Assembly: GCF_946221145.1 (NCBI RefSeq)
Contig: NZ_CAMIOH010000022.1
Location: 1-24,993, forward strand
DNA from: an uncultured Paracoccus sp.
Lineage (GTDB): Bacteria; Pseudomonadota; Alphaproteobacteria; Rhodobacterales; Rhodobacteraceae
Length of the DNA: 24,993 nucleotides
Direction of reading: 5' to 3'
Part shown: positions 15,679-24,500 of the stretch, one piece after another
Position numbering within the stretch: the first letter of the stretch is position 1
How the letters are laid out: every line of letters starts with the position of its first letter
Made by a program: the position numbers and the translations under genes
The notes under the pieces: generated by a model
What the model saw: only the letters and a program-made list of their open reading frames with translations
Databases searched by the model: none
What the model was told of the DNA's origin: nothing

Positions 15679-16563
15679 ATGAAAAGCTATACGCTGCGCG
15701 TCACCTGCGCCTCGACCCGCGGGATCGTGGCTGCCATCTCGGGCTTTCTGGCCGGGCACGACTGCAACATCACCGACAGCGCGCAGTTCGACGATTCCGA
15801 GACCGGGCGCTTTTTCATGCGCGTCAGCTTCCGCTCGGAAGGCGGCGCCACGCTGGCGGATTTGCAGCAGGGCATCACCCCCATCGCCGAACGCTTCGGG
15901 ATGGAGGCGGAATTCAGCGATGACGCGACCAAGAAGAAGGTCGTGATCATGGTCAGCCGCTTCGGCCATTGCCTGAACGATCTTCTGTATCGCTGGCGGA
16001 TCGGCGCGCTGCCGATCGACATCGTGGCGGTGATTTCCAACCACATGGATTATCAGAAGGTCGTGGTGAACCACGATCTGCCCTATTACTGCATCAAGGT
16101 CACCAGGGACAACAAGGCCCAGGCCGAGGCCGAACAGATGCGCATCGTCCGCGACAGCGGCGCAGAACTGATCGTCCTGGCGCGCTACATGCAGGTTCTG
16201 TCGGATGAGATGTGCCGGGCGATGTCGGGGCGGATCATCAATATCCACCATTCCTTCCTGCCGTCCTTCAAGGGTGCCAACCCCTATAAGCAGGCCTACG
16301 AACGCGGCGTGAAGCTGATCGGGGCGACCAGCCATTACGTGACCGCGGACCTGGACGAAGGCCCGATTATCGAACAGGACACCGTGCGCGTCACCCACGC
16401 GCAATCGCCGGGCGACTACGTGTCGCTGGGCCGCGATGTCGAGGCGCAGGTGCTGGCCCGCGCCATCCACGCCCATATCCACGGCCGGGTGTTCCTGAAC
16501 GGCGACAAGACGGTGGTCTTCCCGCCCTCGCCCGGCAGCTATGTCAGCGAGCGGATGGGCTGA
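15679..16563 (+). CDS. purU: Formyltetrahydrofolate deformylase (PurU)
   Basis: 294 residues from the ATG at 15679. The open frame continues upstream to 15571, but that extension runs through the terminator hairpin, and the family begins at an ACT domain, as here (SYTLRVTCASTRGIVAAIS). Residues 1-85 form the ACT domain, which senses glycine/methionine in E. coli PurU. Residues 87-294 form the formyltransferase-like domain. The catalytic triad of this fold is present: Asn188 and His190 in INIHHSFLPSFKGANPY, and Asp226 in ADLDEGP. The enzyme hydrolyses 10-formyl-THF to formate and THF, balancing the one-carbon pool. AGGGAAG lies about 11 bases before the start. The upstream hairpin suggests an independent transcript. 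A role in clearing one-carbon units made by the neighbouring oxidoreductase is possible but not shown. Confidence 0.95.
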   Translation: MKSYTLRVTCASTRGIVAAISGFLAGHDCNITDSAQFDDSETGRFFMRVSFRSEGGATLADLQQGITPIAERFGMEAEFSDDATKKKVVIMVSRFGHCLNDLLYRWRIGALPIDIVAVISNHMDYQKVVVNHDLPYYCIKVTRDNKAQAEAEQMRIVRDSGAELIVLARYMQVLSDEMCRAMSGRIINIHHSFLPSFKGANPYKQAYERGVKLIGATSHYVTADLDEGPIIEQDTVRVTHAQSPGDYVSLGRDVEAQVLARAIHAHIHGRVFLNGDKTVVFPPSPGSYVSERMG

Positions 16564-16615
16564 CGGAAAAACAGGGGCTTTGCGCCCGACGCCGTGCTGA
16601 CGCGCATTCGTCGCT

Positions 16616-16641
16616 GGAAAAGGTCCAATGGGTCCTTTTCC
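16616..16641 (+). terminator. Candidate terminator hairpin after purU
   Basis: Arms GGAAAAGG (16616-16623) and CCTTTTCC (16634-16641) are perfect complements around a 10-base loop, 53 bases after the purU stop. The distal arm includes four T residues. A weaker GGGC/GCCC hairpin lies earlier at about 16575-16587. Confidence 0.5.
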
Positions 16642-16752
16642 CGGCACGCCTCACCCGCAGGATATTTTCGCCAAGGCAAGGCGGCCAAACGCTGTCCTGA
16701 CCGTCAGCCGCTGTCAAAGGCCTGCGGCACGGGCCGGGACGCCGATGACCGT

Positions 16753-16809
16753 CCAAGGCAAAGCGCCCCGTTTCCCTTCGGAAGCGGGGCGCGATTGTCT
16801 TTGCCTTGG
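16753..16809. repeat. Long nested inverted repeat (possible bidirectional terminator or cruciform)
   Basis: Outer arms CCAAGGCAAAG (16753-16763) and CTTTGCCTTGG (16799-16809) are perfect 11-base complements. Inside, GCGCCCCG (16763-16770) pairs with CGGGGCGC (16785-16792), continued by TTTCC/GGAAG (one T-G wobble) around the loop CTTC. This gives an inner stem of 13 pairs, and a 6-base one-sided bulge separates the two stems. The symmetry means it would fold on transcripts from either strand, fitting its place between convergent genes. Confidence 0.65.
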
Positions 16810-16843
16810 TCCAAATATCCCGGGGAAGTTTCCCCTTGGAGAC

Positions 16844-16860
16844 GGGGGGCAGCGCCCCCC
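16844..16860 (-). terminator. GC hairpin after the BMP-family binding protein gene
   Basis: GGGGGGC (16844-16850) and GCCCCCC (16854-16860) with a 3-base loop, 6 bases past the TAA stop (16867-16869) of the minus-strand binding-protein gene. There is no T-run, but the stem is very stable, and a second palindrome (16822-16835) follows directly. Likely marks the operon 3' end. Confidence 0.6.
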
Positions 16861-16866
16861 TTCTGC

Positions 16867-17946
16867 TTATTGCGGGATCGTGGCGCTGATGCCTTCGACG
16901 AAGAAGTTCATGCCGGACAGTTCCTCGTCCGTCGCCACCTGGCCGTCCGCCAGCCAGACGCTGCCGTCGGCCTTGTTCAGCGGGCCGGTGAAGGGGTGGT
17001 ATGCGCCCGAACCGATCTTGTCGCGCAGCGCCTCGGCCTCGGCCTTGACCTCGGCGGGGACGGCATCCGTGATCTCGCCGATCACGACCTCTCCGTCGCC
17101 GATCCCGGCCCAGGTGGCTTCGGATGCCCAGGTTCCGTCCAGCATCTGCCCGACGCGCTTCACGTAATACGGCGCCCAGTTGTCGATGATCGAGGACACC
17201 CGGGGCGAGGGCGCGAAGGCTGCCATGTCGCTGGCCTGGCCAAAGCCGATCGCGCCCGCTTCCTGCGCCTTGGCCAGGGGCGCGGTCGAATCGGTGTGTT
17301 GCAGGATCACGTCCACGCCCTCGGCGATCAGGGCGGCGGCGGCGTCGGCCTCTTTGGCGGGGTCGAACCAGCTATAGGCCCAGACGACCTTGATTTCCAC
17401 GTCCGGGTTCACCTTCCTGGCGTGGATGAAGCTGCTGTTGATGCCCTGGATCACCTCGGGGATGGGGAACGACCCGATATAGCCGATCTTGTTCGACTTG
17501 GTCATCCGGCCCGCGATGGTGCCGATCACCGCACGGCCTTCATAGAAACGCGCGTCATAGGTCGCCACGTTGTCGGCGCGCTTGTATCCGGTGGCATGTT
17601 CGAATTTCACATCCGGGAACTTGGCCGCGACGTTGATCGTCGGGTCCATGAAGCCGAAGCTGGTCGCGAAGATCAGCTTGTTGCCCGCAAGCGCCAATTG
17701 GGTCAGCGCGCGTTCGGCATCGGCGCCTTCCGGGACGCTTTCGATGAAGGTGGTCTGGACCTTGTCGCCATATTCGGCCTCGACCGCCTTGCGGCCCAGA
17801 TCGTGCTGATAGGTCCAGCCGCCGTCGCCGACCGGGCCGACATAGATGAAGCCGACCTTCAGCGGCTCGTCCTGCGCAAAGGCCGGTGCGCCAAGGCTGA
17901 TCGAGGTGATCGCGGCGATGCTGGCGATAAGCTGTCTGCGGTTCAT
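16867..17946 (-). CDS. BMP-family ABC transporter substrate-binding protein (nucleoside-type)
   Basis: 359 residues from the ATG at 17946, with AGAGGA about 6 bases upstream; the longer open frame to 18228 overlaps the permease and is not used. The signal peptide is about 1-24 (MNRRQLIASIAAITSISLGAPAFA), cut before QDEPLKVGFIYVGP. There is no lipobox, so it should be a free periplasmic protein. Hallmarks of the BMP/PnrA/Med family are present: VGFIYVGPVGDGGWTYQHDLGR, ATSFGFMDPTINVAAKFPDVKFEHATGY, and DNVATYDARFYEGRAVIGTIAGRM, plus IGYIGSFPIPEVIQGINSSFIHAR. Characterised relatives (PnrA/TmpC) bind purine nucleosides; other alphaproteobacterial members may bind different ligands. It is the last gene of an operon with two permeases and an ATPase, giving a complete importer. 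Confidence 0.93.
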   Translation of the reverse strand: MNRRQLIASIAAITSISLGAPAFAQDEPLKVGFIYVGPVGDGGWTYQHDLGRKAVEAEYGDKVQTTFIESVPEGADAERALTQLALAGNKLIFATSFGFMDPTINVAAKFPDVKFEHATGYKRADNVATYDARFYEGRAVIGTIAGRMTKSNKIGYIGSFPIPEVIQGINSSFIHARKVNPDVEIKVVWAYSWFDPAKEADAAAALIAEGVDVILQHTDSTAPLAKAQEAGAIGFGQASDMAAFAPSPRVSSIIDNWAPYYVKRVGQMLDGTWASEATWAGIGDGEVVIGEITDAVPAEVKAEAEALRDKIGSGAYHPFTGPLNKADGSVWLADGQVATDEELSGMNFFVEGISATIPQ

Positions 17947-17974
17947 GGTGTCCTCTCTGATAAGCCCGGCGCGT

Positions 17975-18862
17975 CTAGCGCAGGGCATGAAAATCCTGAC
18001 CCAGCGAACCGGGTGCGCTGCCGCCCGCGCGGCGGCTGAATTTCTGCCGGGCCGAAATGGCCACCAGCACGATGATCGTCGCCAGATAGGGTGCCATCGA
18101 CAGCAATTGCACCGGCACCCGGACGCCCGCCGCTTGCAGCCGCAGTTGCAGCACGGTGACGCCGCCGAACAGCCAGGCCCCGGCCAGCACGCCGGGCGCC
18201 GACCAGTTGGAAAAGACCACGATGGCAAGCGCGATCCAGCCCGCGCCCGCCGTCATGCCCTCGGTCCATTGCAGCACCGTCGCGATCGAGATGAACGCCC
18301 CGCCGATCCCCGCCATGGCCCCGCCAAAGGCGATGGCCGCGATCCGCACGCGCCGCACGTCATAGCCAAGCGCATGGGCGGCGTCGTGATTTTCGCCCAC
18401 GCCGCGCAGGATCAGCCCCGCGCGGGACCGGTTCAGGAACCACCAGATCGCGGGCACCATCGCCAGCCCCAGCCAGACGATCCAGTTCAGGCCCAGCGGT
18501 CCGGCGGCCATGGCGGGGGCCTTGACCCCCTCCATCGGCTTGCCGAACAGCGCGGCAAGGCCCAGCCCGAACAGGGTCAGCGCCAGCCCCGAGGCGACCT
18601 GGTTGGACAGCAGGAACTGTGTCAGAGCCGCGAAAGGCAGCGAGATCAGCGCGCCCGCCATGGCTGCGGCGGCAAAGCCCAGGAACGGATTGCCGCTGTG
18701 ATAGGCGGCGGCAAAGCCCGCCAGGGCGCCGGTGATCATCATCCCCTCGACCCCCAGGTTCAGGACACCGGCGCGTTCCGCGACCAGTTCCCCAAGGGCG
18801 GCGAACAGGATCGGGGTCGATGCCGACAGCAACAGCAGGAACAGGGCCAGCGGGTCGATCAT
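17975..18862 (-). CDS. ABC transporter permease, BMP-type importer, second subunit
   Basis: 295 residues from the ATG at 18862, which overlaps the upstream permease stop (ATGA). The same frame stays open far upstream as an antisense-like extension, which I discard. It is highly hydrophobic throughout, beginning MIDPLALFLLLLSASTPILFAALGELVAERAGVLNLGVEGMM. The segment ERAGVLNLGVEGMM is the characteristic motif of this permease class (NupQ/YufQ-like, BPD_transp_2 family). A cytoplasmic loop, LRGVGENHDAAHALGYDVRRVR, resembles the coupling loop of sugar/nucleoside importers. It pairs with the larger permease to form the channel. A short gap of 28 bases separates it from the binding-protein gene downstream. 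Confidence 0.92.
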   Translation of the reverse strand: MIDPLALFLLLLSASTPILFAALGELVAERAGVLNLGVEGMMITGALAGFAAAYHSGNPFLGFAAAAMAGALISLPFAALTQFLLSNQVASGLALTLFGLGLAALFGKPMEGVKAPAMAAGPLGLNWIVWLGLAMVPAIWWFLNRSRAGLILRGVGENHDAAHALGYDVRRVRIAAIAFGGAMAGIGGAFISIATVLQWTEGMTAGAGWIALAIVVFSNWSAPGVLAGAWLFGGVTVLQLRLQAAGVRVPVQLLSMAPYLATIIVLVAISARQKFSRRAGGSAPGSLGQDFHALR

Positions 18863-19935
18863 GCCGTGATCCTTCGGGCAATGCGGAAACGGGTCAGCAG
18901 GTCGAAGCCCAGCAGGAAGAACAGCAGCATCCCCTGGAACACCTGCACGGTCGCGGCGGGCAGGTTCAGCGTCATCTGCGCCAGTTCCCCGCCGATATAG
19001 GTCAGCGCCAGCAGCAGCCCGGCCAGCAGGATGCCCACGGGGTGCAACCGGCCCAGGAAGGCCACGATGATCGCGGTAAAGCCGTAACCCACCCCCACCT
19101 TGTCGGTGATCTGGCCCGCCGGTCCCGCGACCTCGAACAGGCCCGCCATTCCGGCAAGCGCGCCCGACAGGCCCAGGCAGAAGGCCACCAGCGTTTCCGG
19201 TTTGACCCCCGCGAACCGGGCCGCGCGGGGGGCAATGCCCGCGGCGCGGATGTGAAAGCCGCGGATATGGCGCGACATCAGGAACCACGTCGCCAGCACC
19301 GCCAGCACGGCGGCGACCACGCCCCAATGCGCGCCGGTTCCGGCGATCAGTTCCGGGTTCGAGGCAGCGGGATACTGTTGCAGATTGCGCGATCCCGGAA
19401 AGCCCATCCCTTCGGGATTGCGCATCGGTCCGAAGGCCATCCAGGCGGCGATGCGTTGGGCGACATAGACCAGCATCAGCGACACCAGAATCTCGGACGC
19501 ACCGAACCAGTTGCGCAGCAGGGCGGGCACCATGCCCCAGGCCCAGCCGCCCGCCGCGCCCGCGACGACCATCGCCGGAAAGATCCACATGCCCTGCGCG
19601 GGATAGGCGGCAAGCGCCACCGCCGCGCCGCAGATGGCGCCGATGATGTATTGCCCCTCGGCCCCGATGTTCCAGATGCCCGCGCGGAACCCCACCGCAA
19701 GGCCCGAGGCGATCAGGATCAGCGGCGCGGCCTTGACCAGCAGTTGCGGGCGGGAATAGCCGGCGGCGGGGCCGAACAGCGGATCCCAGAAGATGGTGCG
19801 GATCGCCGCCACCGGGTCATAGCCCATCAGGGCGAACAGCAGCCCCCCGGCCAGCATCGTCGCCAGCACCGCCATCACGGGCGTGGCGATCTGCAACAGG
19901 ACGGGGGTGTCGGTGCGGGGGACAAGGCGGATCAT
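18859..19935 (-). CDS. ABC transporter permease, BMP-type importer, first subunit
   Basis: 358 residues. The ATG at 19935 overlaps the ATPase stop (ATGA), and its own stop overlaps the next permease start (ATGA), so all three are translationally coupled. It has many hydrophobic segments. KAAPLILIASGLAVGFRAGIWNIGAEGQYIIGAICGA (about 68-104) contains FRAGIWNIGAEGQ, the class motif of NupP/YufP-like permeases (BPD_transp_2). The coupling loop is GFHIRAAGIAPRAARFAGVKPE. Near the C-terminus GYGFTAIIVAFLGRLHPVGIL is also typical. It is larger than its partner, as usual for the heterodimeric permeases of BMP-type transporters. Confidence 0.92.
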   Translation of the reverse strand: MIRLVPRTDTPVLLQIATPVMAVLATMLAGGLLFALMGYDPVAAIRTIFWDPLFGPAAGYSRPQLLVKAAPLILIASGLAVGFRAGIWNIGAEGQYIIGAICGAAVALAAYPAQGMWIFPAMVVAGAAGGWAWGMVPALLRNWFGASEILVSLMLVYVAQRIAAWMAFGPMRNPEGMGFPGSRNLQQYPAASNPELIAGTGAHWGVVAAVLAVLATWFLMSRHIRGFHIRAAGIAPRAARFAGVKPETLVAFCLGLSGALAGMAGLFEVAGPAGQITDKVGVGYGFTAIIVAFLGRLHPVGILLAGLLLALTYIGGELAQMTLNLPAATVQVFQGMLLFFLLGFDLLTRFRIARRITA

Positions 19936-21452
19936 GGATGCGCGACCTCCATCCCGTGGGCACCGCCCAGCATCAACCCGATCTGGTCCAGCGTCAGGCC
20001 CTCGGTCGGGCGGGACGGCGACAGGCGGCCTTCGTTCAGGGCGCAGAAACGGTCGGACAGTTCCAAAAGCTCATCCAGATCCTGAGAGATGACGATCACA
20101 CCCGCCCCCTGCCGCGCCAGATCCAGCAGCGACTGGCGCACAGCGGCGGCGGCACCCGCATCGACGCCCCAGGTCGGCTGGTTCACCACCAGCACGCGGG
20201 GGGCCTGCAAGACCTCTCGGCCGATGACGAATTTTTGCAGGTTGCCGCCGGACAGCGCCTTGGCGGCGGTGCCGGGGCCGGGGGTCCGCACGTCAAAGGC
20301 GCGGATCACCTCGACCGCGTAATCGCGGGCGGCGGCGCGGTCGATCAGGCCCTTGCGCACCAGCCCCTTGCGCGCCCCGGCGGTCAGCAGGGTGTTGTCC
20401 GTCAGGCTGAAATTCGGCACGGCGGCATGGCCCAGCCGATCCTCGGGCGCGGTCAGCAGGCCCGCGGCGCGGCGGGCATCGGGGGCCATGCGCGACAGAT
20501 CGGCGCCTTCCAGCAGGATCGCGCCCTGGGCGCTGCGAACCTCTCCGGTCAGGGCGGACAGCAGCTCGTCCTGGCCGTTGCCCGCAACGCCGCCGATGCC
20601 CAGGATCTCGCCCGCGTGAAGGGTCAGGGACACGGATTTCAGCGCCGTGCCTTCCGCCGTGGGGGCGGGCAGGGACAGATCCCTGACCTGCAACAGCACC
20701 TCGGCCGCCTGCCGCCCGCTGCGGTCGACCTGGGGCATTTCGCCGCCGACCATCATCGCGGCCAGATCGCGGGCCGAATGATCGCGCGGGTTGCAACTGT
20801 CCACCACGCGGCCATGGCGCAGGATCGTCGCGCGGTCGCAATGGGCGCGGATTTCTTCCAGCTTGTGGCTGATATAGAGAATCGCGGTGCCCTGCGCGGC
20901 CAGCTTGCGCAGGGTCGCGAACAGCAGTTCGGCCTCTTGCGGGGTCAGCACGCTGGTCGGTTCGTCCATGATCAGCAGGCGCGGATTCTGAAGCAGGCAG
21001 CGGATGATCTCGACCCGCTGACGCTCGCCCGCCGACAGGGTGACGATGCGGCGCGCGGGGTTCAGCGGCAGGCCGAAATCCTGGCTGACCTGCGAAATCC
21101 TTGCGGACAGTTCACGCCGGGGCGGCGGGTTTTCCATGCCGAGCGCGATGTTTTCCGCCACCGTCAGCGCGTCGAACAGCGAAAAATGCTGGAACACCAT
21201 CGCCACGCCCGCCGCCCGCGCGGCGCGGGGATCGGCGGGCTGATGGGGCTGGCCGCCCAGGTCCATATGCCCGTCATCGGGGCGCACCAGGCCATAGATC
21301 ATCTTGACCAGCGTGGATTTTCCGGCGCCGTTCTCGCCCAGCAGGGCATGGATTTCGCCCGTGCCGACCGCAAAGGACACATCGTCATTGGCGCGCACGC
21401 CGGGATAGGATTTGCCGATCCCCGAAGCCCGGAACACTGTCGCGTCAGCCAA
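19932..21452 (-). CDS. ABC transporter ATP-binding protein, BMP-type (two-domain, sugar/nucleoside class)
   Basis: 506 residues, TTG start at 21452 with AAGGGGA 7-8 bases upstream; the next in-frame candidate is a GTG at codon 6, at a poorer distance. Domain 1 is catalytically complete: Walker A LGENGAGKST (38-47), signature LSAGERQ (139-145) and Walker B LLIMDEP (159-165). Domain 2 is degenerate in the way typical for this class. Its Walker A region reads GVAGNGQDEL without the lysine, and its Walker B region reads VLVVNQPTWGVD with Asn-Gln in place of Asp-Glu; LSGGNLQKF is intact. Hydrolysis is therefore expected at one site. It is the first gene of the BMP importer operon, divergent from dnaE. 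Confidence 0.93.
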   Translation of the reverse strand: MADATVFRASGIGKSYPGVRANDDVSFAVGTGEIHALLGENGAGKSTLVKMIYGLVRPDDGHMDLGGQPHQPADPRAARAAGVAMVFQHFSLFDALTVAENIALGMENPPPRRELSARISQVSQDFGLPLNPARRIVTLSAGERQRVEIIRCLLQNPRLLIMDEPTSVLTPQEAELLFATLRKLAAQGTAILYISHKLEEIRAHCDRATILRHGRVVDSCNPRDHSARDLAAMMVGGEMPQVDRSGRQAAEVLLQVRDLSLPAPTAEGTALKSVSLTLHAGEILGIGGVAGNGQDELLSALTGEVRSAQGAILLEGADLSRMAPDARRAAGLLTAPEDRLGHAAVPNFSLTDNTLLTAGARKGLVRKGLIDRAAARDYAVEVIRAFDVRTPGPGTAAKALSGGNLQKFVIGREVLQAPRVLVVNQPTWGVDAGAAAAVRQSLLDLARQGAGVIVISQDLDELLELSDRFCALNEGRLSPSRPTEGLTLDQIGLMLGGAHGMEVAHP

Positions 21453-21480
21453 AATATTGTCCCCTTGGTCAATTCTTCAT

Positions 21481-21510
21481 TGCATATCGTGACTTCCTGC
21501 CGCGCGGCAA
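21481..21510 (-). promoter_or_regulatory. Candidate sigma-70-type promoter of the BMP importer operon
   Basis: Read on the minus strand, TTGCCG (21510-21505), an 18-base spacer and TATGCA (21486-21481). Transcription would begin near 21474, leaving a leader of about 22 bases that contains the AAGGGGA ribosome binding site before the TTG start at 21452. The -35 box directly abuts that of dnaE. Confidence 0.5.
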
Positions 21511-21540
21511 TTGCGCTGTTCGGACAGGCTGCGATACATA
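21511..21540 (+). promoter_or_regulatory. Candidate sigma-70-type promoter of dnaE
   Basis: TTGCGC (21511-21516), an 18-base spacer and TACATA (21535-21540). A start site about 7 bases downstream would fall on the dnaE ATG at 21547, and no Shine-Dalgarno sequence is present, so a leaderless message is predicted. The -35 core shares the palindrome GCAATTGC (21507-21514) with the divergent promoter. Confidence 0.5.
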
Positions 21541-21546
21541 GCGGCC

Positions 21547-24500
21547 ATGGCCGCCAAATCCCCCCGATTCATCCACCTTCGCACCCATTCCGAGCATTCC
21601 TTGCTGGAAGGTGCAATTCCCGTGGGCAAGTTGCCCGGTTTGGCGGCAGATATGGGGATGCCTGCCGTTGCCCTGACCGACACGAATGCGATGTTCGCGG
21701 CCCTGGAATTCAGCGTGAAGGCCAAGGACAAGGGGGTGCAGCCGATCATCGGGTGCCAGATGACGCTGCAAGCCGATGCGACCGGCCCGGTCGTCCTGCT
21801 GGCGCAGAACCAGGCGGGCTGGCTGAACCTGATGGCGCTGTCGTCCTGTCTGTATCTGCGCGAGGGGGGCGCGCTGCCCCATGTCACGGTCGATGAACTG
21901 TGCGCCCATGCGGAGGGGCTGATCTGCCTAACCGGGGCCGCCACCGGGCCGCTGGGCCTGCTGATCGCGCAAGGCGCGCGCGACAAGGCGGGTGCCCTGG
22001 CCGACCGTCTGGCGGGGGCCTTTCCGACCCGGCTTTACGTCGAATTGCAGCGCCATCCGGGCGAAAACGGCAAGCTGATGCCCGCCGAGGCCGCGTCCGA
22101 GGCCGGGCTGATCGACCTTGCCTATGCGAAATCCCTGCCGCTGGTCGCCACCAATGACGTGTATTTCCCCAAGCCCGCCATGTTCGAGGCCCATGACGCG
22201 CTGATCTGCATCGCCGAAAAAGCCTATGTCGATCAGTCCCAGCCCCGCCGCCGCCTGACGCCGCAGCATTACTTCAAATCGGCCGAGGAAATGGCCGTGC
22301 TGTTCGCTGACCTGCCCGAGGCGATCGACAACACCGTCGAAATCGCCCGCCGCTGCGCCTTCGCGGTGAAAAAGCACGCCCCGATCCTGCCGCGTTTCGC
22401 CGATGACGAGGTCGAGGAACTGCGCCGTCAGGCCCGCGCGGGCCTTGACGCGCGGCTGGCGGTCATCCCCCACGCCGTCACGGTGGCCGAATACCACGCC
22501 CGGCTGGAGTTCGAGTTGGGCATCATCGAGCAGATGGGCTTTCCCGGCTATTTCCTGATCGTCGCCGATTTCATCAAATGGGCCAAGGATCGCGACATTC
22601 CGGTGGGTCCGGGGCGGGGGTCGGGGGCGGGATCGCTGGTCGCCTATGCGCTGACCATCACCGATCTGGATCCCTTGCGCTATAACCTGCTGTTCGAACG
22701 CTTCCTGAACCCGGAACGCGTGTCGATGCCCGATTTCGACATCGACTTCTGCATGGACCGGCGGGAAGAGGTGATCCGCTATGTCCAGGACCGCTATGGC
22801 CGCGACAAGGTGGGCCAGATCATCACCTTCGGCGCGCTCTTGTCCAAGGCCGCCGTGCGCGACGTGGGCCGGGTGTTGCAGATGCCCTTCGGTCAGGTGG
22901 ACCGCCTGTCCAAGATGATCCCGGTCGAGGGCGTCAAGCCCGTCAGCATCGCCAAGGCCCGCGCCGACGAACCCCGCCTGCGCGAAGCCGCCCGAGAGGA
23001 GGTCGTGGCCCGCCTGCTGGACTATGCCGAGCAGTTGGAGGGGCTGTATCGCAATGCCTCGACCCATGCCGCCGGGGTGGTGATCGGCGACCGCCCGCTG
23101 GATCGGCTGGTGCCGCTGTATCGCGATCCGGCATCGGACATGCCCGCGACCCAGTTCAACATGAAATGGGTCGAGGCGGCGGGGCTGGTCAAGTTCGACT
23201 TTCTGGGGCTGAAGACGCTGACGGTGATCCAGAACGCCGTGGATCTGATCAATGGCGGCGGGCGGCCGCTGCATGTCGCGGCGGATGGGCGGGTGCTGTA
23301 TGACCCCGCGCCGGGCACGGAAAACCAGATCAACCTGATCCCGCTGGACGACACGCCCAGTTACGACCTGTTCGCCAGTGCCAAGACGGTCGCGGTGTTC
23401 CAGGTGGAATCCAGCGGCATGATGGACGCCCTGCGCCGCATGAAGCCCACCTGCATCGAGGATATCGTGGCGCTTGTGGCCCTGTATCGCCCCGGCCCGA
23501 TGGAGAACATCCCGACCTATTGCGAGGTCAAGAACGGGCTGCGCGATCTGGAATCCATCCATCCCAGCATCGACCATATCCTGGCCGAAACGCAGGGCAT
23601 CATCGTCTATCAGGAACAGGTGATGCAGATCGCGCAGGTCATGGCGGGTTATTCGCTGGGCGGCGCCGACCTGCTGCGCCGCGCCATGGGCAAGAAGATC
23701 GCCGCCGAAATGGCCAAGGAACGCCCGAAATTCGTCGATGGCGCGGTGGCCAACGGCGTCGAGCCCAAGAAGGCCGGAGAGGTCTTCGACCTGCTGGAAA
23801 AATTCGCCAATTACGGCTTCAACAAATCCCACGCGGCGGCCTATGCCGTGGTCAGCTATCAGACGGCCTGGCTGAAGGCGAACCATCCGGTCGAATTCAT
23901 GGCCGCGGTGATGAACTGCGATATCCACCTGACCGACAAGCTGGCGGTTTACAAACGCGAATGCGACCGGATGGGGATCGAGATCGTGCCGCCCTGCGTG
24001 AACCGCTCGGCACCCACCTTCAGCGTGCATGAGGGGCGCATCCACTATGCGTTGGGCGCGCTGAAGGGCGTCGGTCTGGACGCCATGCGACTGATCCACG
24101 ATGCGCGCGGCGATACCCCCTTCCGCGACATCCACGATTTCGCCCGCCGCGTGGACATGAAGCGCGTGGGCAAGCGTCCGCTGGAAATGCTGGCCCGTGC
24201 GGGGGCGTTCGATCTGCTGGACGGCAATCGTGCCCGCGTGTTGAAGGGGCTGGACGCGCTTGTGGCCTGGTCGGCGGCGGTGCAGGATCAGGCGGCGTCC
24301 AGCCAGACCTCGCTGTTCGGCGGGGGCGAGGATCTGCCGCCGCCGCGCCTGCCCATCGCCGGGGTCTGGCTGCCCACCGAAAAGCTGGCCGAGGAACACA
24401 AGGCCGTGGGCTTTTATCTGTCGGGCCATCCGCTGGACGATTACCTGCCCGCGCTGCGGCGCAAGAAGGTCCAGACCCTGGCCGAAATCAGCGCGGATGC

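Larger units (their letters stand above)
16564..16866. other. Structured intergenic region between convergent purU and the BMP operon
   Basis: 303 bases without a credible gene. It contains, in order, a hairpin (16616-16641), a motif GGATATTTTCGCCAAGGCAAGG (16660-16681 region), a long nested inverted repeat (16753-16809), the reverse-strand version of the same motif (CCAAGGCAAAG reading down from 16809, and GGATATTTGG from about 16821), a 6-bp-arm palindrome GGGGAA-GT-TTCCCC (16822-16835), and a GC hairpin (16844-16860). The arrangement looks like two transcription-end elements, one per strand, with related sequences facing each other. I recognise similar GC-hairpin plus GGTATTT-type tails downstream of genes in Rhodobacteraceae, but from memory only. 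Confidence 0.6.

Noticed and set aside
14287..16647. 786-codon open frame on the minus strand opposite the M20 and purU genes
   Set aside because: It spans two genes, a terminator hairpin and intergenic DNA, and its composition is that of an antisense shadow.
18863..19588. Upstream in-frame extension of the second BMP permease
   Set aside because: It would read out of frame through the first permease gene; the ATGA overlap at 18859-18862 and the hydrophobic N-terminus fix the true start at 18862.
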